Shown: in pieces, positions 35,950-44,526 of the stretch | Layout of the letters: each line of letters opens with the position of its first letter | Position numbering within the stretch: the first letter of the stretch is position 1 | Source of the DNA: Crossaster papposus | Taxonomy: Eukaryota > Echinodermata > Asteroidea > Velatida > Solasteridae | Direction: 5' to 3' | DNA: 64,000 nucleotides | Assembly (NCBI GenBank): GCA_037893245.1 | Contig: JBAIAA010000523.1 | Location: forward strand, 248,001 to 312,000 | Program-made: the position numbers and the translations under genes | Notes under the pieces: generated by a model | What the model was told of the DNA's origin: nothing | Database searches by the model: none | The model's input: the letters and a program-made list of their open reading frames with translations, nothing else

Positions 35950-36250
35950 TCTCTAAGCCAGTCGCAAGAATCAGTCGCAGTCGCAAGAATCAGTCGCAGT
36001 CGCAAGAATCAGTCGCAGTCGCAAGAGGCAGTCACAGTCGCGGCCACAGGAGCCAGTCGCAGTCGGAGGAGCCAGTCGCAGTCGCAGGAGCCAAGCGCAG
36101 TCGCAGTCGCAGTCGCAAGAGCCAGTCGCAGTCGCAGGCACCAGATACAGGAGCCAGTCGCAGTCGCAGGAGCCAGTCGCTGTCGCGGGAGCCAGCCGCA
36201 GTCGAAGGCACCAGTCGCAGTCAGAGGAGCCAGTCGCAGTTACATTTGCA
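35950..36250 (+). repeat. AGTCGCAGTCGCAAGA-type tandem array
   Basis: Tandem units built from AGTCGCAGTCGCA followed by AGAATC, GGAGCC or similar. Reading frames give S-R-S-Q or A-T-A-T repeats on either strand, so no protein is inferred. It lies inside the LTR element. Confidence 0.9.
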
Positions 36251-36275
36251 GTCAAGTCTTAACATTAGAGGGGTG

Positions 36276-36612
36276 TGCCGTGCGTAGCCGTGGTGTGCCA
36301 CCGTGCGTAGCCGTGGTGTGCCACCGTGCGTAGCCGTGGTGTGCCACCGTGCGTAGCCGTGGTTTGCCGCCGTGCGTAGCCGTGGTTTGCCGCCGTGCGT
36401 AGCCGTGGTTTGCCGCCGTGCGTAGCCGTGGTTTGCCGCCGTGCGTAGCCGCCGTGCGTAGCCGTGGTTTGCCGCCGTGCGTAGCCGTGGTTTGCCGCCG
36501 TGCGTAGCCGTGGTTTGCCGCCGTGCGTAGCCGTGGTTTGCCGCCGTGCGTAGCCGTGGTGTGCCACCGTGCGTAGCCGTGGTGTGCCACCGTGCGTAGT
36601 CGTGGTGGGCCA
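36276..36612 (+). repeat. 23-bp minisatellite GTGCGTAGCCGTGGTTTGCCGCC
   Basis: About 14 units. Outer units at both ends read GTGTGCCACC, while inner units read GTTTGCCGCC. One short unit (GTGCGTAGCCGCC) interrupts the array near 36441. It lies inside the LTR element and lacks any coding sense. Confidence 0.92.
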
Positions 36613-36639
36613 GGGGTGTGTCCTGGGGCCAGGGGCTTA

Positions 36640-36770
36640 CCCCAAAAATTGTTGTAACAAAAATTGTGTAATGAAAATTGTTGTAATGAAAATTGTTGTA
36701 ATGTAAATTGTTGTAGTGTAAATTGTTGTAATGTAAATTGTTGGAATGTAAATTGTTGTGTAATGTTGGC
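36640..36770 (+). repeat. AATTGTTGTAATGTAA tandem array
   Basis: About seven 16-17 bp units of AATTGTTGTAATG followed by AAA or TAA. AT-rich, in contrast to the two GC-rich arrays before it. Confidence 0.9.
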
Positions 36771-36859
36771 GTTATGCGTTTTCCAGGGCGGTTGGCCGGG
36801 GTGCGGCAGCAGCGCCCATGGTCTTGTTTGGGGGCAAACAAGGTCTTCGTGGGGGGCTG

Positions 36860-37147
36860 TGTAACGCCCGTGCCGGTTGGGCGGTAGAGGGCGCTGGAGC
36901 GATTCCACGGTGGTGGGATCACTCCGGTGGCTCCTGCTGGTGCGCCCCGGAAACCCGCCTTTGGATTGCGCAAGCGCCGAACTGGTTCTAACCAGTTCTG
37001 GTACCGCGTGATTGTGTGAGCCTGTTGTCCAGTTTTGGTAGGCGAGAGTCCACAATAAACGGCTGAGAATCACCGGAAATAGAGGAATACTTGCGTCAGG
37101 AGTCCTTCTTGTGTGTGTAGACGACCCCAAGGCGAATCTACGTTACA
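36860..37147 (+). repeat. 3' LTR
   Basis: Same length as the 5' LTR (288 bp). Ends CTACGTTACA and is followed by ATAC. Confidence 0.9.
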
Positions 37148-37519
37148 ATACTCTAACTAAATAAACGAAGTATGGACGCAGTTATTTAATTTGAAAAAGG
37201 CATCTAGTGACAGTACTGCCTACCATTCCTCCATAGTCCGTTAGCGGTCTAGCGAGTCCGTACCGATTGGCGGACTTATTTGGCATACATCGCGCATAAC
37301 CATGTGATGCGTATGCAAATAATTTATGAATAACTACATATCACCGCGGGGGGTTTGATTGGCCGATCCGTCAAGTCGGATTTACTGCACTGACATGATG
37401 ACATCGCGTTGATGCCGATAGCGGAACGACAACCAGATGACGGCGCCTTTTTTCTAAGGCCAACAAAGCACATAACTATTCGGCCGGATTGACGAAAGCA
37501 AATTGGTAGTCTTAACTCC

Positions 37520-38203
37520 ATGGTAAGTCCGACTTGGGTCAAGTCTACCCTCCGAGTACATTGCGCGCGCCTCTACGCGGCATACGAGAAATTGCGCCGA
37601 CTGCGCACGCACAAGCGGCGTATCGCCCGCCTCTTCAAAGAGGATGCGCAGTGGTGGGCGCACACGGGCGTCAAAGCGCTGCTGCCGCCGTCGCCGGCCA
37701 CCATCATCGAGCTCCTCTTCAAAGAGGATGCGCAGTGGTGGGCGCAAACGGGCGCAAAAGCGCTGCTGGCGCCGCCCGTGACGGTCGAGCAGACGTCGCT
37801 CCCAACGCCTGCCATGCAAATCGTACAGTCGCCCGGCGCCGACATGACGATGCTCGGTCACGTCGCTGGCGCTCGTACGGCGAAAGCCAAAAAGAAGCGC
37901 GCGAGCGTTGCAGTGAAAAATCTGCCCAAGCGCGCCGCCACCAGCACATCCGCGCAGCCAAGCAGCGCAGCGCCGCCACCGCAAAAGCGGGCGCAACCGA
38001 AGCGCAAAGAGCAGCGCGAACGTCTGCGGCAGTTGCAGTCGGCCGCTGTCGACGCCGAGTTTGCCGCTTACGACAGTCGCGCCGACAACCGTGACGCGCT
38101 CGAAGCGCGCTTGCGTGAGCTTGTTGCCATGGCGGCGGACGGTGACTGCATTCTGTCGGCGCGCGAAAAACTTCTTACTGTTCAAACACAAGCTACTAAA
38201 TAA
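37520..38203 (+). CDS. Unrecognised Lys/Arg/Ala-rich protein, 5' part replaced by transposon end
   Basis: I do not recognise this protein. The first ATG (37520) and about nine codons lie in the right terminus of the inserted DNA transposon, so they are not native. The native part starts within the target duplication at 37548. A 28-residue unit beginning LFKEDAQWWA with TG and KALL after it occurs twice in tandem (from residues 38 and 66). The middle (about residues 120-175) is rich in K, R, A, P and S, and the C-terminal third looks like an amphipathic or coiled helix with heptad-like leucines. Codons are strongly GC-ending, as in the ORF at 34089. The frame does not join that of the upstream ORF: a one-base shift separates them at the target duplication. 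This could be a second gene, or a gene broken by a frameshift. Confidence 0.5.
   Translation: MVSPTWVKSTLRVHCARLYAAYEKLRRLRTHKRRIARLFKEDAQWWAHTGVKALLPPSPATIIELLFKEDAQWWAQTGAKALLAPPVTVEQTSLPTPAMQIVQSPGADMTMLGHVAGARTAKAKKKRASVAVKNLPKRAATSTSAQPSSAAPPPQKRAQPKRKEQRERLRQLQSAAVDAEFAAYDSRADNRDALEARLRELVAMAADGDCILSAREKLLTVQTQATK
37548..37556 (+). other. 9-bp target-site duplication, right
   Basis: CCCTCCGAG, the second copy of the duplication at 34623-34631. Confidence 0.85.
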
Positions 38204-38213
38204 AAGAAAGTGG

Positions 38214-38463
38214 ACAAGTCAAAGGTAAAATGCTCTGAGAGCATAATAAAAGGGCCAACGGGTTTCCAGTTAAAGTAAAATGCTGTGCGAGCATTCCAGC
38301 TAAAGTAAAATGCTGTCTCAGCACTGCACTCGCGTCAAAAAGGAAGTGGACAAGAGAATGCCAACGAGTTTTACCTCTTACCCCCCAACAAGCGCAGACC
38401 GAGCGAAAGGTCAGCAGGTGTGGGCCACTAGTTCGGTGTGGGCGGGTCGAAACCGTTGCCCTC
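38214..38463 (+). repeat. 250-bp TIR, left
   Basis: Contains the trio of GTAAAATGCT...AGCA motifs in its first 110 bases and a CCACTAGTTCGGTGTGGGCG block at its inner end. Confidence 0.9.
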
Positions 38464-39507
38464 ACACCGAGCAGTAGATGTTAACTGGTTAGCACCGTAC
38501 CGTAATCACTGCATTTATTTGCATACACTAATGCTGGTGGGTCATCGTAAGATAGCCATTACGGCTTGGATGGAGTTCAATTTTGGTTTTGCGTTGCTAT
38601 AAAGAGTACTATCACCAATGTTCGATATACGCTGCGCGCTCTCCTGCACTGACGACACTGTCTGAGAGGTCCTAGGTGCCGCTATGCACGCTCTTCTACT
38701 CTGGCGCATACTAGCTACGCCCATAATTCTAACCTACACCCTCCAGCTAGCCCAAGACACTTGACAGCCTTCGCTCCGCTTTGCATGCACATCTGCGCCG
38801 GCGTACTTTCAGCATCTGTCAGCTACACCTAATGCATGAGCGCCTGTGCCTGCATAGGGTTGCACTTCATACACTGCAACAGGTCATCACGTCAGTTGAC
38901 AATGACAATTCTACTTAGCACCGCCTTCTTTCTCCCCCTTTAGACCACCGTACGTAGCTGTGCCTTGCGCGCATGTGTCACACAAACGCTTGCAATACAC
39001 AGCGAACGCACGCTTTCTCTAATTCATCCGACACGTGTGCCGGACTCCAAAAAAACCGATGTCACCTTGCTTCAATACTCAACAACTTTCGCACGGAAAC
39101 ATGTGAGCGCCAACAGCAGCATACTTACTACTTGATACACAGCGCGCACAGAGCAGGTAAGAAGTGAACTTCACCGTGGGCCCACAGCGCGTGTCGAGAT
39201 TATCCGTTAATAAGCCCATTATAAGCTTATTTATAAGCTCGTGCTCATCCGCCCTATCGCGCGAGCACGAGTTATTGTTTACGCGCCGTCCATTTCGTGC
39301 CAGTTATTCAGCTACGTGACCACCGACCGCGTTACATAGCCGGTGATCGCCTTCCCACTCTCTTGCGTTGCGGCCTTCTCTCTCTCGCAGAGAGTGCAGC
39401 GCTTTCCCCTCCAATGCGTGTGTCTCTCTCTCATTGGCTCATTGAGTCGGTGCTTTAGACTACCCGATTGTGAGTCCATGCTGCTATGGGAGGAGGGGGC
39501 GAGGTGG

Positions 39508-39757
39508 GAGGGCAACGGTTTCGACCCGCCCACACCGAACTAGTGGCCCACACCTGCTGACCTTTCGCTCGGTCTGCGCTTGTTGGGGGGTAAGAGGTAA
39601 AACTCGTTGGCATTCTCTTGTCCACTTCCTTTTTGACGCGAGTGCAGTGCTGAGACAGCATTTTACTTTAGCTGGAATGCTCGCACAGCATTTTACTTTA
39701 ACTGGAAACCCGTTGGCCCTTTTATTATGCTCTCAGAGCATTTTACCTTTGACTTGT
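39508..39757 (-). repeat. 250-bp TIR, right
   Basis: Exact inverse of the left TIR as far as I can see. Confidence 0.9.
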
Positions 39758-39844
39758 GTACTGTAGACCTGTACTACTAGTAGGGAATTTTGGGGGCATT
39801 TTTATTTATATTTGTGTTTATATTTATGAAATAACAGTGCGAGG

Positions 39845-39915
39845 ACCCGGTCATTACTGCGTGATAATGACCGGGTTGGGGAATGACCGGGTTGGGGGAT
39901 GACCGCTGGTAATTG
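39845..39915 (+). repeat. Half copy of the AACCCGGTTATTACTG palindrome
   Basis: GACCCGGTCATTACTGCGTG, AATGACCGGGTTGGGG and GATGACCGCTGGTAAT match the left arm of 25609-25745. The right arm is absent. Confidence 0.8.
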
Positions 39916-39924
39916 TCTTATTAA

Positions 39925-40249
39925 TCAAATTATTTAAAAAAATTCTTACTCATTTGAAAGTAAATAATGATTCTAGGCATCCAGCAAAATGATTGCGCTA
40001 GATACATGTAAATAGAATTTTATAAAGAATATTCGCGATCCCCGGACAGCGATTGAGAAAAAACAAAGATAGCATAAGAATAACTGCTCGACGTCGGTTG
40101 AAAACAATCGCTGTTTTTTGTGCTTTTCTCGGCATCCATGGTTGTAAAACTTTGGACAGGTCAGTTAAACGATATTTGCTATAAAATACAACCACCCAAA
40201 TCTACCCATTTATGATAATTCAAGCAATTACCAATGGTGTATCCTACCT
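39925..40249 (-). mobile_element. TTAA MITE, AGGTAGTRTACACC family, copy C (5' truncated)
   Basis: Reversed family body (AAGTAAATAATGATTCTAGG, CGTCGGTTGAAAAC, CTCGGCATCCATGG, GGACAGGTCAGTTAAACG) with the right TIR CAATGGTGTATCCTACC followed by TTAA (40250-40253). The left end is missing. Confidence 0.75.
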
Positions 40250-40322
40250 TTAATTGAACAGGAAAAATGTTACCGTGTAACCGTTTGAACGGTCGGTTAA
40301 ACGTGTAACCGTTTAACCGCTG

Positions 40323-40629
40323 CAGGTATTATGTGAGTGAGTGAGTTTTTAGGGTTTAACGCCGTACCAGCATCAATGGCCATATTCACGGCGGGAACAA
40401 ATTTCATTCAACAATTTTTTATTTCATTCAACAATTAATGTGAAGAAGTTACAGTTTTAGAGGTGGGAGGAAAACCCCAGAAGAATATCCTGGGGAAAAA
40501 CCCACGGAGTCAGGCAGGGACTGAAAACCCAATCCACATATTGGCCCAGGACGGATTCGAACCCGGGTCATAGTGGTGGAAGGCGAGGAAAGAACCGCTA
40601 CACCAACCCAACTCCCCCAGGTATTATGT
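40323..40629 (-). mobile_element. tRNA-derived SINE (copy 2) with 12-bp target duplication
   Basis: The SINE body is 40335-40617, flanked by exact CAGGTATTATGT copies at 40323-40334 and 40618-40629. Read on the minus strand, the head starts GGGGGAGTTGGGTTGGTGTA, with an A-box-like TTGGTGTAGCGG and a B-box GGGTTCGAATCC. The body has GGGTTTTTCCCCAGG and GGTTTTCCTCCCACC blocks, and the tail ends in (ACTC)n. This is a clean retroposition product, about 283 bp long, with no coding capacity. Copy 1 at 449-636 is older. Confidence 0.88.
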
Positions 40630-40996
40630 AGTACATGTATGGAGTACTCTTAGTCTTACTACAATGGCCTAAGAAAGTATGAGAATTGTGTTGTGACAGT
40701 GTACTATAACCCAAATGAATGCCTACCGAAGGACGTTAGGGTTTATATTAGGACAGTGTTAGTGTTTTAATAAACACCAGCCTCGGTGAACTTCCTCCAG
40801 ATGAAAAAATGGGAAGTGCTACAATGAACCCTTTCCTCTGTCCATTCTGTGCTGAGGAAACAAAAAAGTGCATCACTCAGATAAGGCAGCTCGCTTTTAA
40901 AGCTAACTGACCCGACATGTACCATGCTTCATCTGTTTTGAATATGGGGGAAACTTTGAGTGTATCGTCCTCCAGGGCGAACTGAATAAAAATGGT
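40630..40996. other. Intergenic DNA
   Basis: No gene or terminal repeat recognised. Confidence 0.4.
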
Positions 40997-41223
40997 TTCA
41001 TCGTGACCCATTGTCACTTTTTATAATCTTTATGGGTAAACGAGAACAAATATAGTTTGACCCAAATTTATCTGCATATTGTGTTATCTGAGGGCATATT
41101 GCTTAACAGACACCCCCAAAATATCCTTAAACTTGGGTCTATTTTGTGACAGAAACAAATTCAAAAGTCAGAATTATTGTTTAAATATATTAGAAAACTG
41201 CCCTAGATCAAGCTTTAATTTAA

Positions 41224-41599
41224 AGGTAATGTAGTATACCGGTACACCATTTGCTATCAAAAATCGTTACCGAATTATTAGGAAATATCCTACTTTTTTG
41301 AAAGTAAATAATGATTCTAGGCATCCAGCAAAATGATTGCACTACATGTAGATATTCAGATGGCAATTGCGGGAAAAACAAGAACAACAACAAAAACACT
41401 GCCCGACACCGGTTGAAAACGAAGTTAACGGACGCCGTTTTTTTTTTCTTTTTTTCTCAGCATCCATTATTGTAAAACTTCGGACAGGTTACCGTAGTTA
41501 AACGATATTTACTATAAAATACAACCCCCCCCATATCCACCCATTCCTGATAATTCAAGCAAAATACCAAGGGTGTATATCCTACATGTACATGTACCT
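41224..41599 (-). mobile_element. TTAA MITE, AGGTAGTRTACACC family, copy D
   Basis: TTAA at 41220-41223 and 41600-41603. Its TIRs are disturbed by inserted ACCGGT and ACATGT tracts (AGGTAATGTAGTATACCGGT, CCTACATGTACATGTACC). The reversed family body includes AAGTAAATAATGATTCTAGG and CACCGGTTGAAAACGA. Confidence 0.8.
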
Positions 41600-41603
41600 T
41601 TAA

Positions 41604-41875
41604 GTGGTAGATGAGCTACTGTAACTGACAAAATTGAACCTTAACTCTTTGAGCTTCTAACTGAACCTTGCCTAAAGTATCGAACATCCTCAAAAATCTA
41701 TAAAAGAATACCAAGGTCATTAAAATCGGTCCAGAGGTTTAAAAGTTACAACAGTGATGCACACTGTCAGATTGGTTAATTAACCATAAAGGCTGTTTTT
41801 GATGTCTTAGGGGTAAGGGTTAGCAAAAACTGCGAAAGCGAGGCTAATTTTTAAGACAGAAAGCTCATCTACCAC
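41604..41875. mobile_element. TTAA-flanked MITE with GTGGTAGATGAGCT ends
   Basis: TIRs GTGGTAGATGAGCT and AGCTCATCTACCAC enclose 272 bp, flanked by TTAA at 41600-41603 and 41876-41879. The left TTAA is shared with copy D next door, so one element inserted at the edge of the other. Non-coding. Confidence 0.8.
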
Positions 41876-42066
41876 TTAAATTAAAGCTTATAATCTAGGG
41901 CAATTTTCTAATATTTTGTAAGGACCAAGTCTAAAGATTTGATGGGTGTCTGTTAAGCAATGTATGCCCTCAGATACAGAAATGCAGATAACATTTTGAC
42001 CAACTATATTTTTTCTTGTTTACCCAACCTATAAAGATTATAAAAAGTGACAAGAGGTTGATGAAA

Positions 42067-42662
42067 AAGTGGATGAAAATAGGGTTTTATTTATTTTTCA
42101 CAAAATTAGCTTCAAAAATTTGTGTTTTTGAGCTGGAAAACACAATTATACCAACTGTGACCACCAAGAGCACCATTTTCCGATTTCTTGTACAAGGTAC
42201 ATACCGGTATAATACAACAAAAAATAACATCCAGATTAATCATAAAATGTTGCAATTAAATAACCCTATCCTGGACAACATGTATGGTTTGCATACCCTC
42301 CTAATGACATGTCCTATCCAACTTCCTCTCCATTCTTCAAAAATTCTTTTCATTCAGGCAATCAATTACCACCAGTCATGACAGAGAAATAAACTAAATG
42401 ACCAGCTGTCCAGCCGCAGTGTTTGCATTCTCTTTGGACTTCGCCTCTCGCTGATAGTGATACTCAAATATTTTCCCTGACTAATATACCAGTACATCAG
42501 TCAGCGTGAGGTCCCAATAAATTTATAATTCTGACTGACCTCCGATTCTGACCTCTTTGCTACATTTGTCTCGATCAACCCCCCTCCCCCCCCCAAAAAA
42601 AAAAAATCCTTTTAATATCCTAACCCCTCGAGTGCTTTTACTTGAAAGTGTCCTGAATCTGC
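42067..42662. other. Intergenic DNA with poly-C/poly-A tract
   Basis: AT-rich DNA with a C run followed by an A run near 42584-42607. No gene. Confidence 0.45.
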
Positions 42663-43030
42663 CAAAGTCCATCAAGTTTGTCATGCAAAAACTGCTGGTG
42701 TCCTGTCTGTTCATCAGAATCCACCAGTATACATTCTGAAAAAATCCTGTATCAACAATCAACCAGCAAAAGTATTACAATGTATGTATGTACCTCATGA
42801 TCATTGGTGGATTCTGACGGATTCAGGATACTGGTACATGTTGTACAAAGTCCATCAAGTTTGTCATGCAAAAACTGCTGGTGTCCTGTCTGTCCATCAG
42901 AATCCACCAGTATACATTGTACATTCTGAAGAAATCCTGTATCTATCAACAATCAACTAGCAAAAGTATTATGTACAGGTATGATCATTGATGGATTCTG
43001 ACGGATTCAGGATACCGGTACATGTTGTAC
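42663..43030 (+). repeat. 183-bp tandem duplication
   Basis: CAAAGTCCATCAAGTTTGTC starts at 42663 and again at 42846, with the whole unit repeated (TGCTGGTGTCCTGTCTGT, AATCCACCAGTATACATT, GATGGATTCTGACGGATTC-type). Related GGATTC and TGATGGATTC fragments continue to about 43270. Non-coding. Confidence 0.88.
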
Positions 43031-43820
43031 ACATGTACATGTACCATGTTGGCATACAAATATTTTGCAGTGTTTCTCCATCTACCGGTACAATCTTAAA
43101 AAATCCATCACCTCAAAATCTATTTTGCAGTACTGAACACTCCTGCAGTACTGCTAGGCTCAAAATCCTGAATTCGTCAGATTCCCCCCATTAGTTCAAT
43201 ATGGAGGTATCCTGAATCCGCCAAACTTCTCCAAAACAGGGAATGGATTTTGATGGATTCAGGTATCCGTATACATGTACCGGTACATGTACCGACCATG
43301 TACGTTGGGGACAGGGTTAATATTCACATACATCTTGTATTGGTACATTCTGATTTTTAACAAGTTAATGTGATTCAATTCCCCATCCAGTTAAACTCCA
43401 ACACCAGCAGGTTTGGTTGGATTCTTTTAGGATGGGTACACACAGTATGTGTCCAGGAACATACAGGGGTATGCGTTAAAATGGTATTATCTTCTTGTTA
43501 ATAAATACCCAGTGTTTTGTAAGTTTATGTTCAGGGGCCATATTTTAGCTTATGTATGGTACCCTGTCACTTCAATATGTGTTGTTATTATTACCCATAC
43601 TTTGAGACCAGACTAGCTGACCACTGATGACTACCGTGCATAGCAACACGCTAGCGTTAACGGACGACACGAGCATTTTGAAAAATGCCGCGCGTATAGA
43701 TACAAACGTTGTACGCGTACATTTATAGCGCGCCGTATCAAGATTTGACGCGTCCTTGTTACAAGTTAACGTAGGACTGTTGCATTCGGCCAACCATTGG
43801 CTTACATGATGCTTGATTAA
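43031..43820. other. Intergenic DNA
   Basis: GGATTC-rich relics of the tandem unit to about 43270, then unrecognised sequence. No gene. Confidence 0.4.
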
Positions 43821-43837
43821 CCCTAACCCTCCCAAAT

Positions 43838-44066
43838 CCTTCTAAATCCTCTTGTACAAAATGAAGGATTTAGAAGGATTGAGGTTATTAAGACATTGCA
43901 GTGGAGGAGGATCCAGAAGGATTGAGGGCAGATGGGGTTTTGCTATGGGAGGGATTGAGAAGGATTGAGAAGGATTGAGGTTATCGGGCTGTATTTGACA
44001 CAAGAGGAAAGAGAAGGATTGAGGTTGTATGCAGCTTGCCCAAAATAGGATCCAGAAGGATCTAGG
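43838..44066 (+). repeat. AGAAGGATTGAGG degenerate repeat
   Basis: At least eight AGAAGGAT(T/C) motifs in direct orientation, preceded by two in inverse orientation (ATCCTTCT). A matching set sits at 46320-46445. Confidence 0.8.
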
Positions 44067-44526
44067 TTATGGGGGAGGGGGCTTGCATTTGTGTACATTG
44101 TAATGGCATGGGGAATGCATGCTTCTGACTTGGTTATTTTTAGGGCTTGCATTTGTGTGCATGGCAAATATGTGTACTGGAAGGTAAGTGTATACTGCAA
44201 GGTCAGTGGGTCAGTGCTGAAAGGGTCCCTGGACAATGTATGTTTATGTATCATCAATAGGAAACACATGTGCATACAATGGAATTTCTGTGGCCCTTGT
44301 CCTGGTATGAAAAGGTCATTGTACTGGGCACTTCCATTTGTTTGAGGGTACCGTAATTTCCTGCGGTAAAGCCGCACGGCGGATAAGGCGCAGGTCCCTA
44401 AAATCACCCAAAAAAAATTCAAACGCCAACAGATAAGGCGCACTGCCGAATAAGGCGCATGCTTGAACGCACCCAAAAGAACACCAGGCGCCACCCGGTG
44501 TAGGTACATCTCCAGAAAGGGGTCAT

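Larger units (their letters stand above)
35039..37147 (+). mobile_element. Non-coding LTR retrotransposon (TRIM/LARD-like)
   Basis: Two 288-bp direct LTRs (35039-35326, 36860-37147) start TGTAACGCCC and end CGTTACA. They are flanked by the 4-bp duplication ATAC (35035-35038 and 37148-37151). A primer-binding site complementary to a tRNA-Leu 3' end follows the 5' LTR, and a G-rich tract GTGGGGGGCTG precedes the 3' LTR. The 1.53-kb interior has no gag or pol domain. It holds GC-rich low-complexity sequence and three tandem arrays (35950-36250, 36276-36612, 36640-36770). It must have relied on proteins from another element. A 4-bp duplication fits Ty3/Gypsy-type integration. Confidence 0.88.
34632..37547. 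mobile_element. DNA transposon with 9-bp target duplication, carrying an LTR element
   Basis: The left end TAGACTTGATCCAAGTCGGG is matched by the inverted right end CCGACTTGGGTCAAGTCTA; 20 of the terminal 23 positions agree. It is flanked by exact CCCTCCGAG copies. Each end has a second, inner inverted block: AATCCCGACTTGACGGAT at 34761-34778 pairs with ATCCGTCAAGTCGGATT at 37366-37382. Each terminus can therefore form its own hairpin. Without the 2.1-kb LTR retrotransposon inside, the element is about 0.8 kb and non-coding. A 9-bp duplication fits MULE-type elements, but class assignment is inference. It splits a GC-rich coding region. Confidence 0.8.
38214..39757. mobile_element. 1.54-kb element with identical 250-bp terminal inverted repeats
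   Basis: The TIRs at 38214-38463 and 39508-39757 appear identical over 250 bp by eye. They begin ACAAGTCAAAGGTAAAATGC. Each arm has three GTAAAATGCT motifs followed by a short palindrome (TGCTCTGAGAGCA, TGCTGTGCGAGCA, TGCTGTCTCAGCA). The 1044-bp middle has no long ORF. It holds a CTCGTGCTC/GAGCACGAG hairpin (39238-39271), CT-rich tracts near 39375-39435 and a splice-donor-like CAGGTAAGA near 39154. The left TIR starts 10 bases after the stop codon of the GC-rich ORF ending at 38203, so the two may be parts of one larger element. No target duplication is visible. Confidence 0.75.
40997..42066. mobile_element. Palindromic element whose TTAA centre took two MITEs
   Basis: The arms 40997-41219 and 41880-42066 are inverse copies: GTCACTTTTTATAATCTTTA, ATATAGTTTGACCCAAA-type, TTATCTGAGGGCATATTGC-type and AGCTTTAATT blocks. 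They meet at a TTAA centre (AGCTTTAATTTTAA and its mirror). That centre now holds two TTAA-type MITEs in series (41224-41599 and 41604-41875). The host palindrome is about 0.4 kb without them and is non-coding. Confidence 0.8.

Noticed and set aside
35379..37130. Long open frames on both strands (up to 292 residues) in the 35.4-37.1 kb region
   Set aside because: They run through tandem arrays and LTR sequence inside a non-coding retrotransposon. Composition repeats exactly with the DNA unit and no domain is visible.
37454..38191. 245-residue minus-strand frame opposite the ORF at 37520
   Set aside because: Shadow of the GC-rich plus-strand ORF. It also runs through the transposon terminus.
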